Notes: generated from the sequence alone by a model not told the origin. Positions 8,075 through 18,500 are shown, counted from the stretch's first letter. The stretch: 64,000 nt of DNA from an uncultured beta proteobacterium (GCA_903934295.1 CAIZNI010000034.1:1-64000), one strand, 5' to 3'. Translations and numbers: made by a program.

Positions 8075-10384
8075 TCAGGCGGCGGTCGGCTCGCCGCTCA
8101 GCTGATCCAGCGCCTGCTCGACCGATCCGCGCAGGTCGCCGAGCCGGGCCGCATCGGAATCGAACAAGCCGGCGAGTTGCGCGCGCTCCAGCGAGCGGGC
8201 TTCATCGGGAAAACGGCTGAGCACATACAGGCGCTGCTGCGGACTGACCCAGGACAGCCGATAGGACAACCACTGGCCATTGGCGGCCAGCAGTTCGATG
8301 GCATCGCCGCGACGCAGCGTCTCCAGACGCAGGCTTCGACACTGCGCGAGCGCGGGCGCAGGCGCAGGCGCGGGCGCGGGCAGCGCGGGCGCGGGCGAGA
8401 CGGTCTGGACGCCGGGCGCCGCTGAGGTCGTCTGGGCTGACCTGACCGGCGGAATCGGCGAGGCCGCCGGCGCATGGGCGGCCCGCGCCAGCGCGCCGGC
8501 CGCCGTCTGCTTGGCTGACGCGATCGCCGCGGTATGCGCCGCCATCAGTTGGTCGAGGAACGCCTGGCGCACCGTCTCGGGCATGTCGATGCGGCGCACG
8601 CCGCGAAGCACCGAGCCGATCAATCCCGGCAGCAGGGCCGCCAGCTTGCCGACTTCCTCGGGTTGCTTGGGGGCCACCGACCACATCAGCGATTCGGCGC
8701 TCGCCATCCGCTCGGCGAAGGCCGTCTCATCGCCTTCCACAGTGGCGTCGGCCATCACCCGCCCCCACCACTGTTGCAGGAATTCGCGCAGGAAAGCCGG
8801 CGTCGCGGGGCCGATCCGGTCGGCCAGCCGGGCACGCGCGAGTTGTTCGGCCTCGAGCAGCGCATCGTCGCGCTCGGCCGCGCGGGTGATCCGCAGCAGC
8901 CGTTCGGCGGACCGGGCGTGCTCCTGCGCGGCCAGCGCCTCGATCCGGGCCCGTGCGGCATCGAACAGCGACAGGTCCTGCTCGAAACCCTGCAACACCG
9001 ATTCGACCACCGACTCGACCCCGGTCACGAGCGCCGAGCCGGGCGCCAGATCGGCCGCCGGGTCGGCCGCGACATCGGAGATGCGGTCGATCAGCCGGCG
9101 CATCGGGTGCTGGCGGCGCGCGAAGAAGCTGCGGTCGATCAGCGCCGCCTTGATCGCCACCACCTGAAGACGCAGCAATTGCTGCTTGATGACATCGGCC
9201 AGGCGCTTGTCGGCATAGATGTAGTCGAACACCATCGAGACGATCTCGACCGTGAGCTGATCGAGCGCCGATCCCGACTCGCGGGTTCGACGGGCCAGGT
9301 CGGCGCGCAGCTCGGGCGCGAGCGCGCCGACCGCACCCGACGCTGCCTGCAGCGACGACAGGGAATCGAGAAGGGGCGCGTCCGCACCCGAGACCGGCAG
9401 GTCGGCGACCGCGAAGATATCCGGATCCGAGAGCACCCGAGTCGCGCTGGCGCGCGCGCCGGGCAGGCCCGCCGACAGTTCCGACAAGATCGAGCGGACC
9501 TCCTGGGACAAGGTGAACTCGCCCGCCGCGGGCTGCGCCTCGAAGGCGCCCGGCCCGCCCTGGGCAGCCCCGCCCGCGCGGCTGCCAGGCGATCCCGCCG
9601 ATGCGGGCGCGGCCGGGTGGGCACCCGGTGACGCGCTGCGCCGCCGGGCAGTCTTCTGGCTGACCTGCGGACGGATCCGGGGCAGCACCTGACTGGCCTT
9701 GAGCCGCTCGTTGATGTCGGCGTAAACCCGATTCAGATTGGCCGAGACATGCGGTTCGAAGGCATCGAGCAGCGCCGCCTGAACGTCGGCACGTGGCGCA
9801 AAATCGGCGATCGCCGCCTTCAGCGCCTCGAACACCGCCTCGGGCGCGGCCGGGTGCTGGCCTTCCTCGAACCAGTCGCGCTGCAGCAGCGTGGCGATGC
9901 GGGCGCGCACCCCGAGCACTTCGTCCGGATCGAGGGTCCCGCGGGTGCGCTGGACCAGCCGGTCAGTCGCCAGTCGGTCGTGCATCTCGGACTCGTCGAC
10001 CAGCGACAGCTCGGCCGGCTCGGCAGGCGCAACGCGCACCGCGCCAGGCTCATCGGAACTGCGCTGCTCGTAGACGTCGGCAAAGGAACGCCGAAACCGC
10101 AGCTCGATCTCGGCGCGGTGCTGACGCACGATCGACACCGCGTCCATCAGCGCCCGCTGCTCCAGTGGCTGGCGGCTGCGCAGCGCCAGTGCCGACAAGT
10201 CTTCGCTCATCTTGATCAGCGCACCGCCGATCACGCCCGACAGGCGGGACACCACCAGTTCGCTGCAGTCCTGGAGCAGTTCGCGACGCCGGCGAGGATC
10301 CGGCAGCGACTCGGGCGAACGGCCCGCGCTGGCGCCGGACGATTCCGGATCGACCCGCGCAGGAATATCGGCAACAGTGGACAC
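8075..10384 (-). CDS. DUF1631 family protein
   Basis: A large 769-residue protein of the DUF1631 family, which is common in beta- and gammaproteobacteria and has no established function. The frame starts with GTG at 10384. The N-terminal part is helical (LLQDCSELVVSRLSGVIGGALIKMSEDLSALA begins the homology, given here by its first residues only as far as position 70). The middle holds an Ala/Pro/Gly-rich linker (about 245-285), and the C-terminal 90 residues form a compact beta-rich unit (RGDAIELLAANGQWLSY and DEARSLERAQL) that looks like a PilZ-type barrel. A second low-complexity Pro-Ala stretch (about 650-690) precedes it. No signal peptide or transmembrane segment is seen. Older database entries sometimes call this family thymidine phosphorylase, which nothing in the sequence supports. 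Confidence 0.82.
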   Translation of the reverse strand: MSTVADIPARVDPESSGASAGRSPESLPDPRRRRELLQDCSELVVSRLSGVIGGALIKMSEDLSALALRSRQPLEQRALMDAVSIVRQHRAEIELRFRRSFADVYEQRSSDEPGAVRVAPAEPAELSLVDESEMHDRLATDRLVQRTRGTLDPDEVLGVRARIATLLQRDWFEEGQHPAAPEAVFEALKAAIADFAPRADVQAALLDAFEPHVSANLNRVYADINERLKASQVLPRIRPQVSQKTARRRSASPGAHPAAPASAGSPGSRAGGAAQGGPGAFEAQPAAGEFTLSQEVRSILSELSAGLPGARASATRVLSDPDIFAVADLPVSGADAPLLDSLSSLQAASGAVGALAPELRADLARRTRESGSALDQLTVEIVSMVFDYIYADKRLADVIKQQLLRLQVVAIKAALIDRSFFARRQHPMRRLIDRISDVAADPAADLAPGSALVTGVESVVESVLQGFEQDLSLFDAARARIEALAAQEHARSAERLLRITRAAERDDALLEAEQLARARLADRIGPATPAFLREFLQQWWGRVMADATVEGDETAFAERMASAESLMWSVAPKQPEEVGKLAALLPGLIGSVLRGVRRIDMPETVRQAFLDQLMAAHTAAIASAKQTAAGALARAAHAPAASPIPPVRSAQTTSAAPGVQTVSPAPALPAPAPAPAPALAQCRSLRLETLRRGDAIELLAANGQWLSYRLSWVSPQQRLYVLSRFPDEARSLERAQLAGLFDSDAARLGDLRGSVEQALDQLSGEPTAA

Positions 10385-10550
10385 GCGATGGGGGCCTGGA
10401 ATGAAGAAGGGTCGCCGCCTGACGCGGCGCTACCGACTGCAGACTAGGACCGCTTCCCCCGGGGGGTCAACGACGAGACGACAGGCGACGTCGCGAGCCC
10501 GTCCCGCGCCGACCGGCGGCGCCAAACGGGCCACCGGCGGCAGGCGCCGC

Positions 10551-12827
10551 TCAGCGCTCGGCGTTCGCGTCGATCACCGTCCAGGCGGTCATGTTGACGA
10601 TCCGTCGCACCGTCGCCGAGGCGGTGAGGATGTGCACCGGCTTGGCTGCGCCCAGCAGCACCGGACCGATGGCGATGTTGTTGCCGGCCGCGGTCTTGAG
10701 CAGGTTGTAGGCGATGTTGGCCGACTCGATGTTGGGCATCACCAGCAGGTTCGCCTCGCCGCGCAGGGTCGATGAAGGCATCAGCGATTGCCGGTAGGGC
10801 GCGTCGAGCGCGGCGTCGCCATGCATTTCGCCATCGACTTCCAGATTCGGGGCCCGCTCGCGCAGCAGTGCCAGCGCCTCGCGCATCACCACCGCACTGG
10901 GCGTGTTCGAGGTGCCGAAATTCGAGTGCGACAGCAGCGCCACCTTCGGCAGGATGCCGAAGCGCTGCAGTTCCTCGGCCGCCAGCATCGTGATCTCGCA
11001 CAGCTGTTCGGCGGTCGGCGCGACATTCACATGGGTGTCGACCAGCGTGACCTGGCGGTTGGCCAGCATCAGCGTGTTCATCGCCGCGTAGACGGTGGCC
11101 CCGGGACGCCGGCCGATCACCTGGTCGATGTAGTGCAGGTGCAGTCCATGGGTGCCGAAGGTTCCGCAGATCATGCCGTCGGCCAGCCCCTTGCGCAGCA
11201 TCATCGCGCCGATCAGGGTCAGGCGCCGGCGCATCTCGATCTTGGCGTACTGGGCGGTGACACCCTGGCGGTCGGTCATCTGCCAGTACTCGGTCCAGAA
11301 CTCGCGGTAGCGAGGATCGGAATCGGGATTGATCACGTCGAAATCGACACCGGCCTTCAGACGCAGGCCATAGCGCTCGATGCGCCGCTCGATCACCTCC
11401 GGACGACCGACCAGGATCGGTCGTGCGAGGTTCTCGTCGATCACCACCTGGATGGCGCGCAGCACCCGCTCGTCCTCGCCCTCGGCGTAGAGGATCCGCT
11501 TGCGCTGCGCCCGCTTGGCGCTGGCGAAGATGGGCTTCATGAAATTGCCCGAGTGATACACAAACTGCTCGAGCTGGGCGCGGTAGGCGTCGAAATCGGC
11601 GATGGGACGCGTGGCCACGCCGCTCTCGATGGCGGCGCGCGCCACCGCCGGCGCGATGCGCACGATCAGGCGCGGATCAAAGGGCTTGGGGATCAGGTAT
11701 TCGGGACCGAACTGCATCGGGGTCGCGCTGTAGGCCGCAGCGACCACATCGGAGAGTTCGGCGCGCGCCAGGTCGGCCACCGCGTGCACCGCAGCGACTT
11801 CCATCGCCCGGGTGATGGTGGTGGCCCCGACGTCGAGCGCGCCGCGAAAGATGAACGGAAAACACAGGACGTTGTTGACCTGGTTCGGGTAATCGGTGCG
11901 CCCGGTGGCCATGATCGCGTCGGGGCGCACCGCGTGAACCTCCTCGGGCATGATCTCCGGGGTCGGATTGGCCAGGGCAAACACCAGCGGACGGGTGCCC
12001 ATCTTCTTGACCATCTCGGGCTTGAGCACACCGGCCGCCGACAGGCCCAGGAAGATGTCGGCGCCCTCGATGATCTCGCCCAGCGTGCGCGCGTCGGTGG
12101 GCTGGGCGAAGCGCTCCTTGTCGGGGTCCATCAGCTCGACACGGCCGCGATAGACGACCCCGGCCAGATCCGATACCCAGATGTTCTCGAGGGTGAGACC
12201 CAGATCGACCAGCAGATCCAGGCAGGCCAGCGCCGCCGCGCCCGCGCCGCTGCAGACCAGCTTGACGCTGGCGATGTCCTTGCCGACCACCTTCAGGCCA
12301 TTGAGCAGCGCAGCACCCACCACGATCGCGGTGCCGTGCTGATCGTCATGGAAGACCGGAATCTTCATCCGCTCGCGCAGCTTGCGCTCGACATAGAAGC
12401 AGTCGGGGGCCTTGATGTCCTCGAGATTGATGCCCCCGAAGGTGGGCTCCAGCGCCGCGATGTGGTCGACCAGCTTGTCCAGATCGTTCTCGGCCATCTC
12501 GATGTCGAACACATCGATGCCGGCGAACTTCTTGAACAGCACCGCCTTGCCTTCCATCACCGGCTTGGCCGCCAGCGGGCCGATGTTGCCCAGCCCCAGC
12601 ACCGCGGTGCCGTTGGTGATGACCGCGACCAGGTTGCCGCGGCTGGTGTACCGGTAGACCGCCGACGGATCGGCGACGATCTCCTCGCAGGCCGCGGCCA
12701 CGCCGGGCGAATAGGCGAGCGCGAGGTCGCGCTGGTTGGTGAGCTGCTTGGTCGGGGTGACGGAGATTTTTCCGGGCCGGCCCTGCTCGTGGTATTCGAG
12801 GGCTGCCTTGCGAAATTGCGGATCCAT
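10551..12827 (-). CDS. maeB: NADP-dependent malic enzyme with phosphotransacetylase-like domain
   Basis: A 758-residue MaeB-type enzyme decarboxylating malate to pyruvate with reduction of NADP. Residues 1-430 are the malic enzyme: [12 protein letters not shown], the Tyr/Lys catalytic region around VYRYT and [18 protein letters not shown], and the nucleotide-binding [16 protein letters not shown]. Residues 440-758 form the C-terminal phosphotransacetylase-related domain ([28 protein letters not shown]), which in related enzymes has a regulatory rather than catalytic role. I chose the ATG at 12827 because it gives the family N-terminus [13 protein letters not shown] and has a purine-rich stretch just upstream. 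It diverges from the SDR gene at 13054 across a 226-base spacer. Confidence 0.95.
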   Translation of the reverse strand: MDPQFRKAALEYHEQGRPGKISVTPTKQLTNQRDLALAYSPGVAAACEEIVADPSAVYRYTSRGNLVAVITNGTAVLGLGNIGPLAAKPVMEGKAVLFKKFAGIDVFDIEMAENDLDKLVDHIAALEPTFGGINLEDIKAPDCFYVERKLRERMKIPVFHDDQHGTAIVVGAALLNGLKVVGKDIASVKLVCSGAGAAALACLDLLVDLGLTLENIWVSDLAGVVYRGRVELMDPDKERFAQPTDARTLGEIIEGADIFLGLSAAGVLKPEMVKKMGTRPLVFALANPTPEIMPEEVHAVRPDAIMATGRTDYPNQVNNVLCFPFIFRGALDVGATTITRAMEVAAVHAVADLARAELSDVVAAAYSATPMQFGPEYLIPKPFDPRLIVRIAPAVARAAIESGVATRPIADFDAYRAQLEQFVYHSGNFMKPIFASAKRAQRKRILYAEGEDERVLRAIQVVIDENLARPILVGRPEVIERRIERYGLRLKAGVDFDVINPDSDPRYREFWTEYWQMTDRQGVTAQYAKIEMRRRLTLIGAMMLRKGLADGMICGTFGTHGLHLHYIDQVIGRRPGATVYAAMNTLMLANRQVTLVDTHVNVAPTAEQLCEITMLAAEELQRFGILPKVALLSHSNFGTSNTPSAVVMREALALLRERAPNLEVDGEMHGDAALDAPYRQSLMPSSTLRGEANLLVMPNIESANIAYNLLKTAAGNNIAIGPVLLGAAKPVHILTASATVRRIVNMTAWTVIDANAER

Positions 12828-13053
12828 GGCGATCTCTCGAGAAGGGCGGCGCCGACCGGTATCACGGCGCAAGAGGGTTGAACGGGCTGACGATCAGGCC
12901 AGGCCGCGGATTATCCGCCGGGGCGGCGGGTGCCACAATCGCGAAAAAAGGATAAGGGGTTTTGTCCGCCAGCGCTTGTCTGACACCGCGCCGCCGGCCG
13001 GTCTCGGCCATACTGCGTTTTTTTTCAATGCGGGGCCGACCCGCCGGACAACC

Positions 13054-13791
13054 ATGAAACTAGCCATCATCAGCGGCGGCTCGCGCGGCCTGGGCCAATC
13101 CCTTTGCGAGCTCTACCGCGCACGCGGCTGGGAAGTGATCGAGTTCTCGCGCTCGGCACCGCACCCCTGGTCGGTGAAAGCCGATCTCGCCGACCCGGGC
13201 GCCGCCCATCGGGTGTTCAGCGACACCCTGGCCCCGCTGGCGACCCGCGGCTGGACCGACATCCTGGTGATCGCCAACGCCGGCGTGCTCGCCCCGATCG
13301 GTCCCACCGCCCGCAAGGATCCGGCCCTGGTGCTGGCCAACATCCAGACCAACTACGCCTCACCGGTGATGCTGATGAGCGCCGCGATCGCTGCCTTCCA
13401 GGACCTGGACTGCCGCAAGACGCTGCTGAACATCTCCTCGGGCGCGGCGATGGGCGGCATGGCCGGCTGGTCGCTGTACTGCGGCGCCAAGGCGGGACTG
13501 GAGAACTTCGTGCGATCGGTGGCGGTGGAGCAGACCACCGAGGCGCACCCGATCAAGGTGCTCAACATCAACCCGGGGGTGATCGACACCGGCATGCAGG
13601 CCGACATCCGCGCGGCCAGCAGCGCCGACTTCCCGGCGGTCGAGCGCTTCATCCAGCGCAAGGCCGATGGCGAGTTGCGCCCACCGGCCCGGGTCGCCGG
13701 CGCGATCGCGCGCATCGTTGACGAGGCACCGGACGCCGGCGGCTCGCGCATCGGCATCGAGGCTTACCTGGGCGACGCCGCAAGCGCCTGA
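13054..13791 (+). CDS. Short-chain dehydrogenase (benzil/sepiapterin-reductase-like)
   Basis: A 245-residue SDR. The cofactor-binding glycine motif is SGGSRGLGQ near residue 8. The structural NAG motif (IANAGVLAP), catalytic Ser in LNISSGAAMGGMAGWSLY, and YxxxK (YCGAK) are in place, followed by the NPGVIDTGMQ loop. The overall pattern resembles the YueD/benzil reductase or sepiapterin-reductase branch, which reduces carbonyls with NADPH; the real substrate cannot be read from sequence. The ATG at 13054 gives the canonical N-terminal strand. It is transcribed away from maeB and ends 31 bases from the convergent SDR gene. Confidence 0.88.
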   Translation: MKLAIISGGSRGLGQSLCELYRARGWEVIEFSRSAPHPWSVKADLADPGAAHRVFSDTLAPLATRGWTDILVIANAGVLAPIGPTARKDPALVLANIQTNYASPVMLMSAAIAAFQDLDCRKTLLNISSGAAMGGMAGWSLYCGAKAGLENFVRSVAVEQTTEAHPIKVLNINPGVIDTGMQADIRAASSADFPAVERFIQRKADGELRPPARVAGAIARIVDEAPDAGGSRIGIEAYLGDAASA

Positions 13792-13822
13792 GCGAAGCGG
13801 CGCGCCGAGCCTCGATGGCGCC

Positions 13823-14617
13823 CTAGCGGGCGGTCCAGCCGCCGTCGATCACGAGTTCGCTGCCCGTCATGAACGACGAATCGTCCGACGCCAGGAACAG
13901 GATGCCGCGGGCGATGTCGATGGCCTGCGCCATGCGGCCCACCGGATGCAGGCTCGCCATCACCTTGTCGGCATCGTCCTGGGCGAGCCCGCGCGCGCGC
14001 ATCGACTCGGCCACCCCGCGCGCCATATCGGTGTCGACGATGCCGGGATGGACCGAGTTGCAGCGGATGTTGTAGCCCAGGTGCGCCGCCTCGATCGCGC
14101 TGGCCTTGGTGAACAGCCGCACGCCGCCCTTGGTCATGCCGTAGAGCGCGCTGTTGGCCGAACCGATCAGGCCGGCGATCGACGACAGGTTGATGATCGA
14201 GGCCGGGGACGACCCGGCCGGCCGGCGCTTCATGGCCAGGAAGGCGTGCTTGGTGCCCAGCACCACGCCCTTGAGGTTGACACCGAACAGCGCCGCCATG
14301 TCCTCCATCCGGGCGTCCTCGATGCGGCCGTGCCGATAGATGCCGGCGTTGTTGACCATCACATCGAGCCGACCATGGCGTGCCAGCACGTCGGCCAGCA
14401 ACCCCTCCCACTGCTCCTCGCGGGTGACATCCAGGCGATGGAATTCCGCCTTGCCGCCCTCGGCGGTGATCGCGGCGACCAGCGCCTGACCGTCGTCCTG
14501 GCGCAGATCGGTGGCGATCACCGTGGCGCCGGCGCGGGCCATCAGGCGCGCGGTCTCCGATCCGATGCCACCGGCCGCGCCGGTGACGATTGCAATTCTG
14601 CCGTCGACTCGATTCAA
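13823..14617 (-). CDS. Short-chain dehydrogenase (classical SDR), TTG start
   Basis: A 264-residue classical SDR: VTGAAGGIGSETARL cofactor loop at 12-26, NNAGIYRHG, catalytic Ser in INLSSIAGLIG, YGMTK as YxxxK, then the HPGIVDTDMA loop and a C-terminal LASDDSSFMTGSELVIDGG. It probably oxidises a secondary alcohol with NAD(P). The start is a TTG whose first bases overlap the stop of the upstream dehydrogenase (TTGA overlap), with a strong GGAGGAG ribosome site 7 bases before it at about 14624-14630. That makes the unusual start convincing and implies translational coupling. It is the last gene of the GntR / FAD-FeS dehydrogenase / SDR operon, so it probably acts in the same catabolic route. 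Confidence 0.9.
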   Translation of the reverse strand: MNRVDGRIAIVTGAAGGIGSETARLMARAGATVIATDLRQDDGQALVAAITAEGGKAEFHRLDVTREEQWEGLLADVLARHGRLDVMVNNAGIYRHGRIEDARMEDMAALFGVNLKGVVLGTKHAFLAMKRRPAGSSPASIINLSSIAGLIGSANSALYGMTKGGVRLFTKASAIEAAHLGYNIRCNSVHPGIVDTDMARGVAESMRARGLAQDDADKVMASLHPVGRMAQAIDIARGILFLASDDSSFMTGSELVIDGGWTAR

Positions 14618-17600
14618 GTTGTCTCCTCCTGTTGGGTGGGCTGGTCAGGCAGCGCCTGCGCCAGTACGCAGGCTACATGCAAAGCCTGGCGGGCGGCACC
14701 GTCGTGGATCTGGTGGCGGCAACTGGTGCCGTCAGCCACGATCAGGGTGTCGGCCGCCGCGGCGCGCACCGCCGGCAGCAGCGTCGCCTCGGCCATGCGC
14801 ATCGACACATCGAAGTGCTCGGCTTCGTAGCCGAAGGCGCCGGCCATCCCGCAGCAGCTCGACTCGATCACCTGCACCGACAGCTGCGGCACCCAGGAGA
14901 GCACCTGCATCACCGGCGTGAAGGCATCGAAGGCCTTCTGATGGCAATGGCCGTGCACCAGCGCACGGCGTTCGCCCAGCCCGCGCAGCGCGAGCCGCCA
15001 GCGGCCGGCCTGCTGCTCGCGCACCAGGAACTCCTCGAACAGGAAGCTGGCCGCCGCCACGCGCTGCGCCGGCTCGCCCAGGCCGAGCACCAGAAACTCG
15101 TCACGCAGGGTGAGCAGGCAGGACGGCTCCAGCCCCACCACCACCGCGCCCTGCGCCACCAGCGGCGCGAGCACCGACAGCGTGCGTCGCGCCTCGTCGC
15201 GGGCCTGATCGACGAGACCGGCCGACAGGAAGGTGCGACCGCAGCACAGCGCGCGGCGCTCGGTGTCGGCCGGTGCGGGCCGCGCAATGCTGACCGGATA
15301 TCCGGCGGCCTGCAGAACGCGCCGGGCGGCCGCCAGGTTGTCGGGCTCGAAATGATTGGAGAAGGTGTCGACCCAGAGGACGACCGGCGGCAGGCCTGCG
15401 ACCGCGGGAGCCGACTGACCGGTCCCCGACACCGATTGACCGGCCGGCGAGCGCAGGAAGGTGTCGCGCCGCCAGACCGGCAGGCTGCGCCGCGCCGACA
15501 GGCCGAGCAGCCGCTCGCTCAGCCGCGCCAGCCCGGGGATCCGGTCGCGCAGATTGAGCAGGCCCGACACCGCGGCGGCGGCACCGGCATAGCGCGGCAG
15601 CCAGGCAACCAGCTTCTCGCGCAGGGTCAGGCCGTGGCGACGCTGCCAGTGGTGCAGGAACTCGACCTTCATGCGGGCCATGTCGACGCCGGTCGGGCAG
15701 TCGCGCCGGCAACCCTTGCAACTCACGCACAGGCTCATGGTCTCGCGCATCGCCGGGGCGACCAGCGCATCGGGGCCGAGCTGGCCGCTCAGGGCCAGCC
15801 GCAAGGTGTTGGCGCGGCCCCGCGTCAGGTGCTGTTCGTCGCGGGTCACCCGATAGCTCGGGCACATCGTGCCGGAGTCGAACTTTCGGCAATGGCCGTT
15901 GTTGTTGCACATCTCGACCGCCTTGGCGAAACCGCCGGCCGGATCGCCGCCGGTACCCGGCTCGGTGGTGCGCTCGGTCAGGGGGTCGGCCTGCACGTTC
16001 CAGGCCGACCAGTCGAGCGCGGTCTGCAGGGGCTGGGGCGAATAGCCGGGCTTGAAGCGGAACAGCCGCTCATCGTCCATCCGGGTGGCGCGCACGATCT
16101 TGCCGGGATTCATCAGGCCCTGCGGATCGAACAGGTCCTTGACCTGCTCGAAGGCGCGGGTGAGGCGCGGGCCGAACTGCCAGGCGACCCACTCGCTGCG
16201 CACCAGGCCGTCGCCATGCTCGCCCGAAAACGCGCCCTTGTAACGGCGCACCAGTTCGGCCGCCTCTTCGGCGATTGCGCGCATGCGGGTGGCATCGCCG
16301 CGGCGCATGTCCAGGATCGGGCGCACATGCAGCGTCCCCACCGAGGCGTGGGCGTACCAGGTGCCGCGCGTGCCATGGCGGGCAAAGACCTCGGTCAGGC
16401 GGTCGGTGTACTCGGCCAGGTGCTCCAGCGGCACCGCGCAGTCCTCGATGAAGCTCACCGGCTTGCCGTCGCCGCGCAACGACATCATGATGTTCAGGCC
16501 GGCCTTGCGGACCTCCCAGAGCGACTTCTGCGATTTTTCGTCGGCCATCTGCACCACCGCCCTGGGCAGGCCGAGTTCGGCGACCAGTTCGTCGAGCTGG
16601 CGCAGCCGCTGCAGCAGCAGCGCGCGGTCATCGCCGGCGAACTCGACCAGCAGGATCGCATCGGGCGCGCCGATCAGGGCGGCCTCGATCACCGGCCGGA
16701 AAACCGGGTTGGACCGGGCCAGATCGATCATCGTCCGGTCGACCAGTTCGACCGCGGTGGGCCCGAGCTTGACGATGTGCTGGGCGCTGGCCATCGCCTG
16801 GTGGAAGTCGGGAAAATTGATCACGCCCAGCACCTTCTGGCCGGGCAGCGGCGCCAGCTTCAGGTGCAGGCGGCGAAACCAGGCGAGCGTCCCCTCGGAT
16901 CCCACCAGCAGGTGCGCGAGATTGACCGAGCCGTCGGCGGTGTAGGGGCGCTCGGAGCGCGGATGAAAGACATCGAGGTTGTAGCCGCCGACCCGGCGCA
17001 TGACGCGCGGCCAGACCCGCTCGATCTCGTCGCGTTCGCGCGCGCCCAGATCAAACAGCTCGGACACCAGGCGTCCGGTGCGCCCGGAGCTCATCGGCCG
17101 CGCGGCCGAGGCCCCGAAGGGCCCGAAGAACTCCTGGGTGCCATCGGCCAGCACCGCATCGATGCCCAGCACGTTGTGCACCATGTTGCCGTAGGCGATC
17201 GAGCGCGACCCGCACGAGTTGTTGCCCGCCATGCCGCCCAGCGTGGCCTGCGCCGAGGTCGACACATCGACCGGATACCAGAGTCCGTGCGGCTTCAGGA
17301 ACGCATTGAGGTGATCGAGCACCATGCCCGGCTGCACCTCGCAGGTGGCGCTGTCGCGGTCGAAGGCGATCAGCTTGTTCAGGTGCACGCTGTTGTCGAT
17401 GACCAGCGCCTCGCCCACCGTCTGGCCGCACTGGCTGGTACCGCCGCCGCGCGACAGGATCGGCACCTTCATCTCGCGCGCGAGATCGATGGCCGCGCAA
17501 ACGTCCGCCTCATCGGCCGGCACCACCACCCCGACCGGGTCGACCTGGTAGATGGACGCGTCGGTCGCATAGCGGCCGCGCGAGAACGCGTCGAAGCGGA

Positions 17601-17694
17601 CCTCGCCGCGCAGCACCCGGCGCAGCCGCTGGGCGAGCCGGCTGCGTTCGAGGGCGGGGACGGCCAGGACCTGGGGGGCGACGGGAGCGTTCAT
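14614..17694 (-). CDS. FAD / 4Fe-4S D-2-hydroxyacid dehydrogenase (YdiJ type)
   Basis: A 1026-residue fusion of a GlcD-like flavin domain and a GlcF-like iron-sulfur domain, the architecture of Escherichia coli YdiJ, a D-2-hydroxyglutarate dehydrogenase. The PCMH FAD-binding part has VDPVGVVVPADEADV and ILSRGGGTSQCGQTVG near 100-115, and the C-terminal FAD-oxidase domain follows. The FeS part contains CNNNGHCRKF near 605 and CVSCKGCRRDCPTGVD near 655. Two CCG-type repeats (ALCCGRTF and SSCCGMAGAFGYE) close the protein. Electrons would pass from a D-2-hydroxyacid through FAD and FeS to an acceptor such as the quinone pool. It overlaps the GntR stop by four bases (ATGA) and the SDR start, giving a fully coupled three-gene operon. 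Confidence 0.92.
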   Translation of the reverse strand: MNAPVAPQVLAVPALERSRLAQRLRRVLRGEVRFDAFSRGRYATDASIYQVDPVGVVVPADEADVCAAIDLAREMKVPILSRGGGTSQCGQTVGEALVIDNSVHLNKLIAFDRDSATCEVQPGMVLDHLNAFLKPHGLWYPVDVSTSAQATLGGMAGNNSCGSRSIAYGNMVHNVLGIDAVLADGTQEFFGPFGASAARPMSSGRTGRLVSELFDLGARERDEIERVWPRVMRRVGGYNLDVFHPRSERPYTADGSVNLAHLLVGSEGTLAWFRRLHLKLAPLPGQKVLGVINFPDFHQAMASAQHIVKLGPTAVELVDRTMIDLARSNPVFRPVIEAALIGAPDAILLVEFAGDDRALLLQRLRQLDELVAELGLPRAVVQMADEKSQKSLWEVRKAGLNIMMSLRGDGKPVSFIEDCAVPLEHLAEYTDRLTEVFARHGTRGTWYAHASVGTLHVRPILDMRRGDATRMRAIAEEAAELVRRYKGAFSGEHGDGLVRSEWVAWQFGPRLTRAFEQVKDLFDPQGLMNPGKIVRATRMDDERLFRFKPGYSPQPLQTALDWSAWNVQADPLTERTTEPGTGGDPAGGFAKAVEMCNNNGHCRKFDSGTMCPSYRVTRDEQHLTRGRANTLRLALSGQLGPDALVAPAMRETMSLCVSCKGCRRDCPTGVDMARMKVEFLHHWQRRHGLTLREKLVAWLPRYAGAAAAVSGLLNLRDRIPGLARLSERLLGLSARRSLPVWRRDTFLRSPAGQSVSGTGQSAPAVAGLPPVVLWVDTFSNHFEPDNLAAARRVLQAAGYPVSIARPAPADTERRALCCGRTFLSAGLVDQARDEARRTLSVLAPLVAQGAVVVGLEPSCLLTLRDEFLVLGLGEPAQRVAAASFLFEEFLVREQQAGRWRLALRGLGERRALVHGHCHQKAFDAFTPVMQVLSWVPQLSVQVIESSCCGMAGAFGYEAEHFDVSMRMAEATLLPAVRAAAADTLIVADGTSCRHQIHDGAARQALHVACVLAQALPDQPTQQEETT

Positions 17695-18407
17695 GCGGCG
17701 TAATCCTGGGAGTTGAGGCCCTCGACCAGGGCCTCGAGCTTGTGGCGCAGGTGCTGCTCGAGCAGCGCCCGCAGCCGGGGGGCGTCGCGCGCGGTGAGGG
17801 CCTGGATCATCGACTGGTGTTCAGCGACCGCCGCGTCCCACTTGCCGCGCTTGAAATTCGAGCGGAACCGCAGGCTCTGGATGCGCAGATTCACGCTGTC
17901 GTAGGTTTCGGCCAGCATCGGATTGCCCGCACAGCGGTTGATGGCGGTGTGGATGGCCCGGTTCAGGCGGTAGTAGGCGGGCAGATCGGCGCGCGCATGC
18001 GCCGCCAGCATCTCGAAATGCATCGCGCGGATCTCGCGCAACTGGTCATCGCTGCGGCGCATCGCCGCCAGCTCGCCGGACAGCCCCTCGAGCGCGGCCA
18101 TCAGCTCGAACAGGTGGCGGACATCGGCGACCGACAGCACCGCCACCGCCGCACCGCGGTTCGGGTGAAGGTCGACCAGGCGCTCGGCGGCCAGTCCCTT
18201 GAGCGCTTCGCGCAGCGGCGTGCGCGACACCGCGAGCTGCTCGCAGAGCACCCGCTCGTTCAGGCGCGCCCCGGGCGCCAGGCGCCCCTCGGTGATCCAT
18301 TCGCGCAGCCGCTCGGCCACCTCCTCGTGCAGCGCACGGCGGGCGATCGGCTGCGCGGCGGTCGGCGCGGGCACGTCACGGGTCAGGGAGCGCTCGATGG
18401 ATTGCAT
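17691..18407 (-). CDS. GntR family (FadR/FCD subfamily) transcriptional regulator
   Basis: A 238-residue regulator. Residues 25-95 are the GntR winged helix (ALHEEVAERLREWI, LNERVLCEQLAVSRTPLREA, HPNRGAAVAV). Residues 100-225 are the helical FCD ligand-binding domain, with acidic/His metal-site residues in RLNRAIHTAINRCAGN and AVAEHQSMIQAL. FCD regulators typically sense a carboxylic or hydroxy acid. It is first in an operon with a D-2-hydroxyacid dehydrogenase and an SDR, and faces the aminotransferase/Bug operon across a 201-base divergent spacer. A candidate operator lies at 18487-18500, suggesting it controls both directions. Confidence 0.93.
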   Translation of the reverse strand: MQSIERSLTRDVPAPTAAQPIARRALHEEVAERLREWITEGRLAPGARLNERVLCEQLAVSRTPLREALKGLAAERLVDLHPNRGAAVAVLSVADVRHLFELMAALEGLSGELAAMRRSDDQLREIRAMHFEMLAAHARADLPAYYRLNRAIHTAINRCAGNPMLAETYDSVNLRIQSLRFRSNFKRGKWDAAVAEHQSMIQALTARDAPRLRALLEQHLRHKLEALVEGLNSQDYAA

Positions 18408-18486
18408 TCGAAAACCGGCAGCTGGTGAGAAGTCAGACGATACCTAAGGGAAAACACGGGTCGAAACCCGGCTTGCCTCCCTGAAT

Positions 18487-18500
18487 TTTTGCATACAAAA
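18487..18500. promoter_or_regulatory. Candidate GntR/FCD operator between divergent operons
   Basis: The spacer between the GntR gene and the aminotransferase gene contains TTTTG-CATA-CAAAA, a 14-base inverted repeat with perfect 5-base arms. Operators of the FadR/FCD branch of GntR regulators often have the form TTGTATACAA or close to it, and this site fits that shape. The surrounding stretch is AT-rich compared with its neighbourhood, as expected for a promoter. It lies 80 bases before the GntR start on one side and 109 before the aminotransferase start on the other. Confidence 0.5.

Noticed and set aside
8075..10384. Thymidine phosphorylase annotation for the DUF1631 protein
   Set aside because: None of the nucleoside phosphorylase motifs are present; this label is a known database carry-over.
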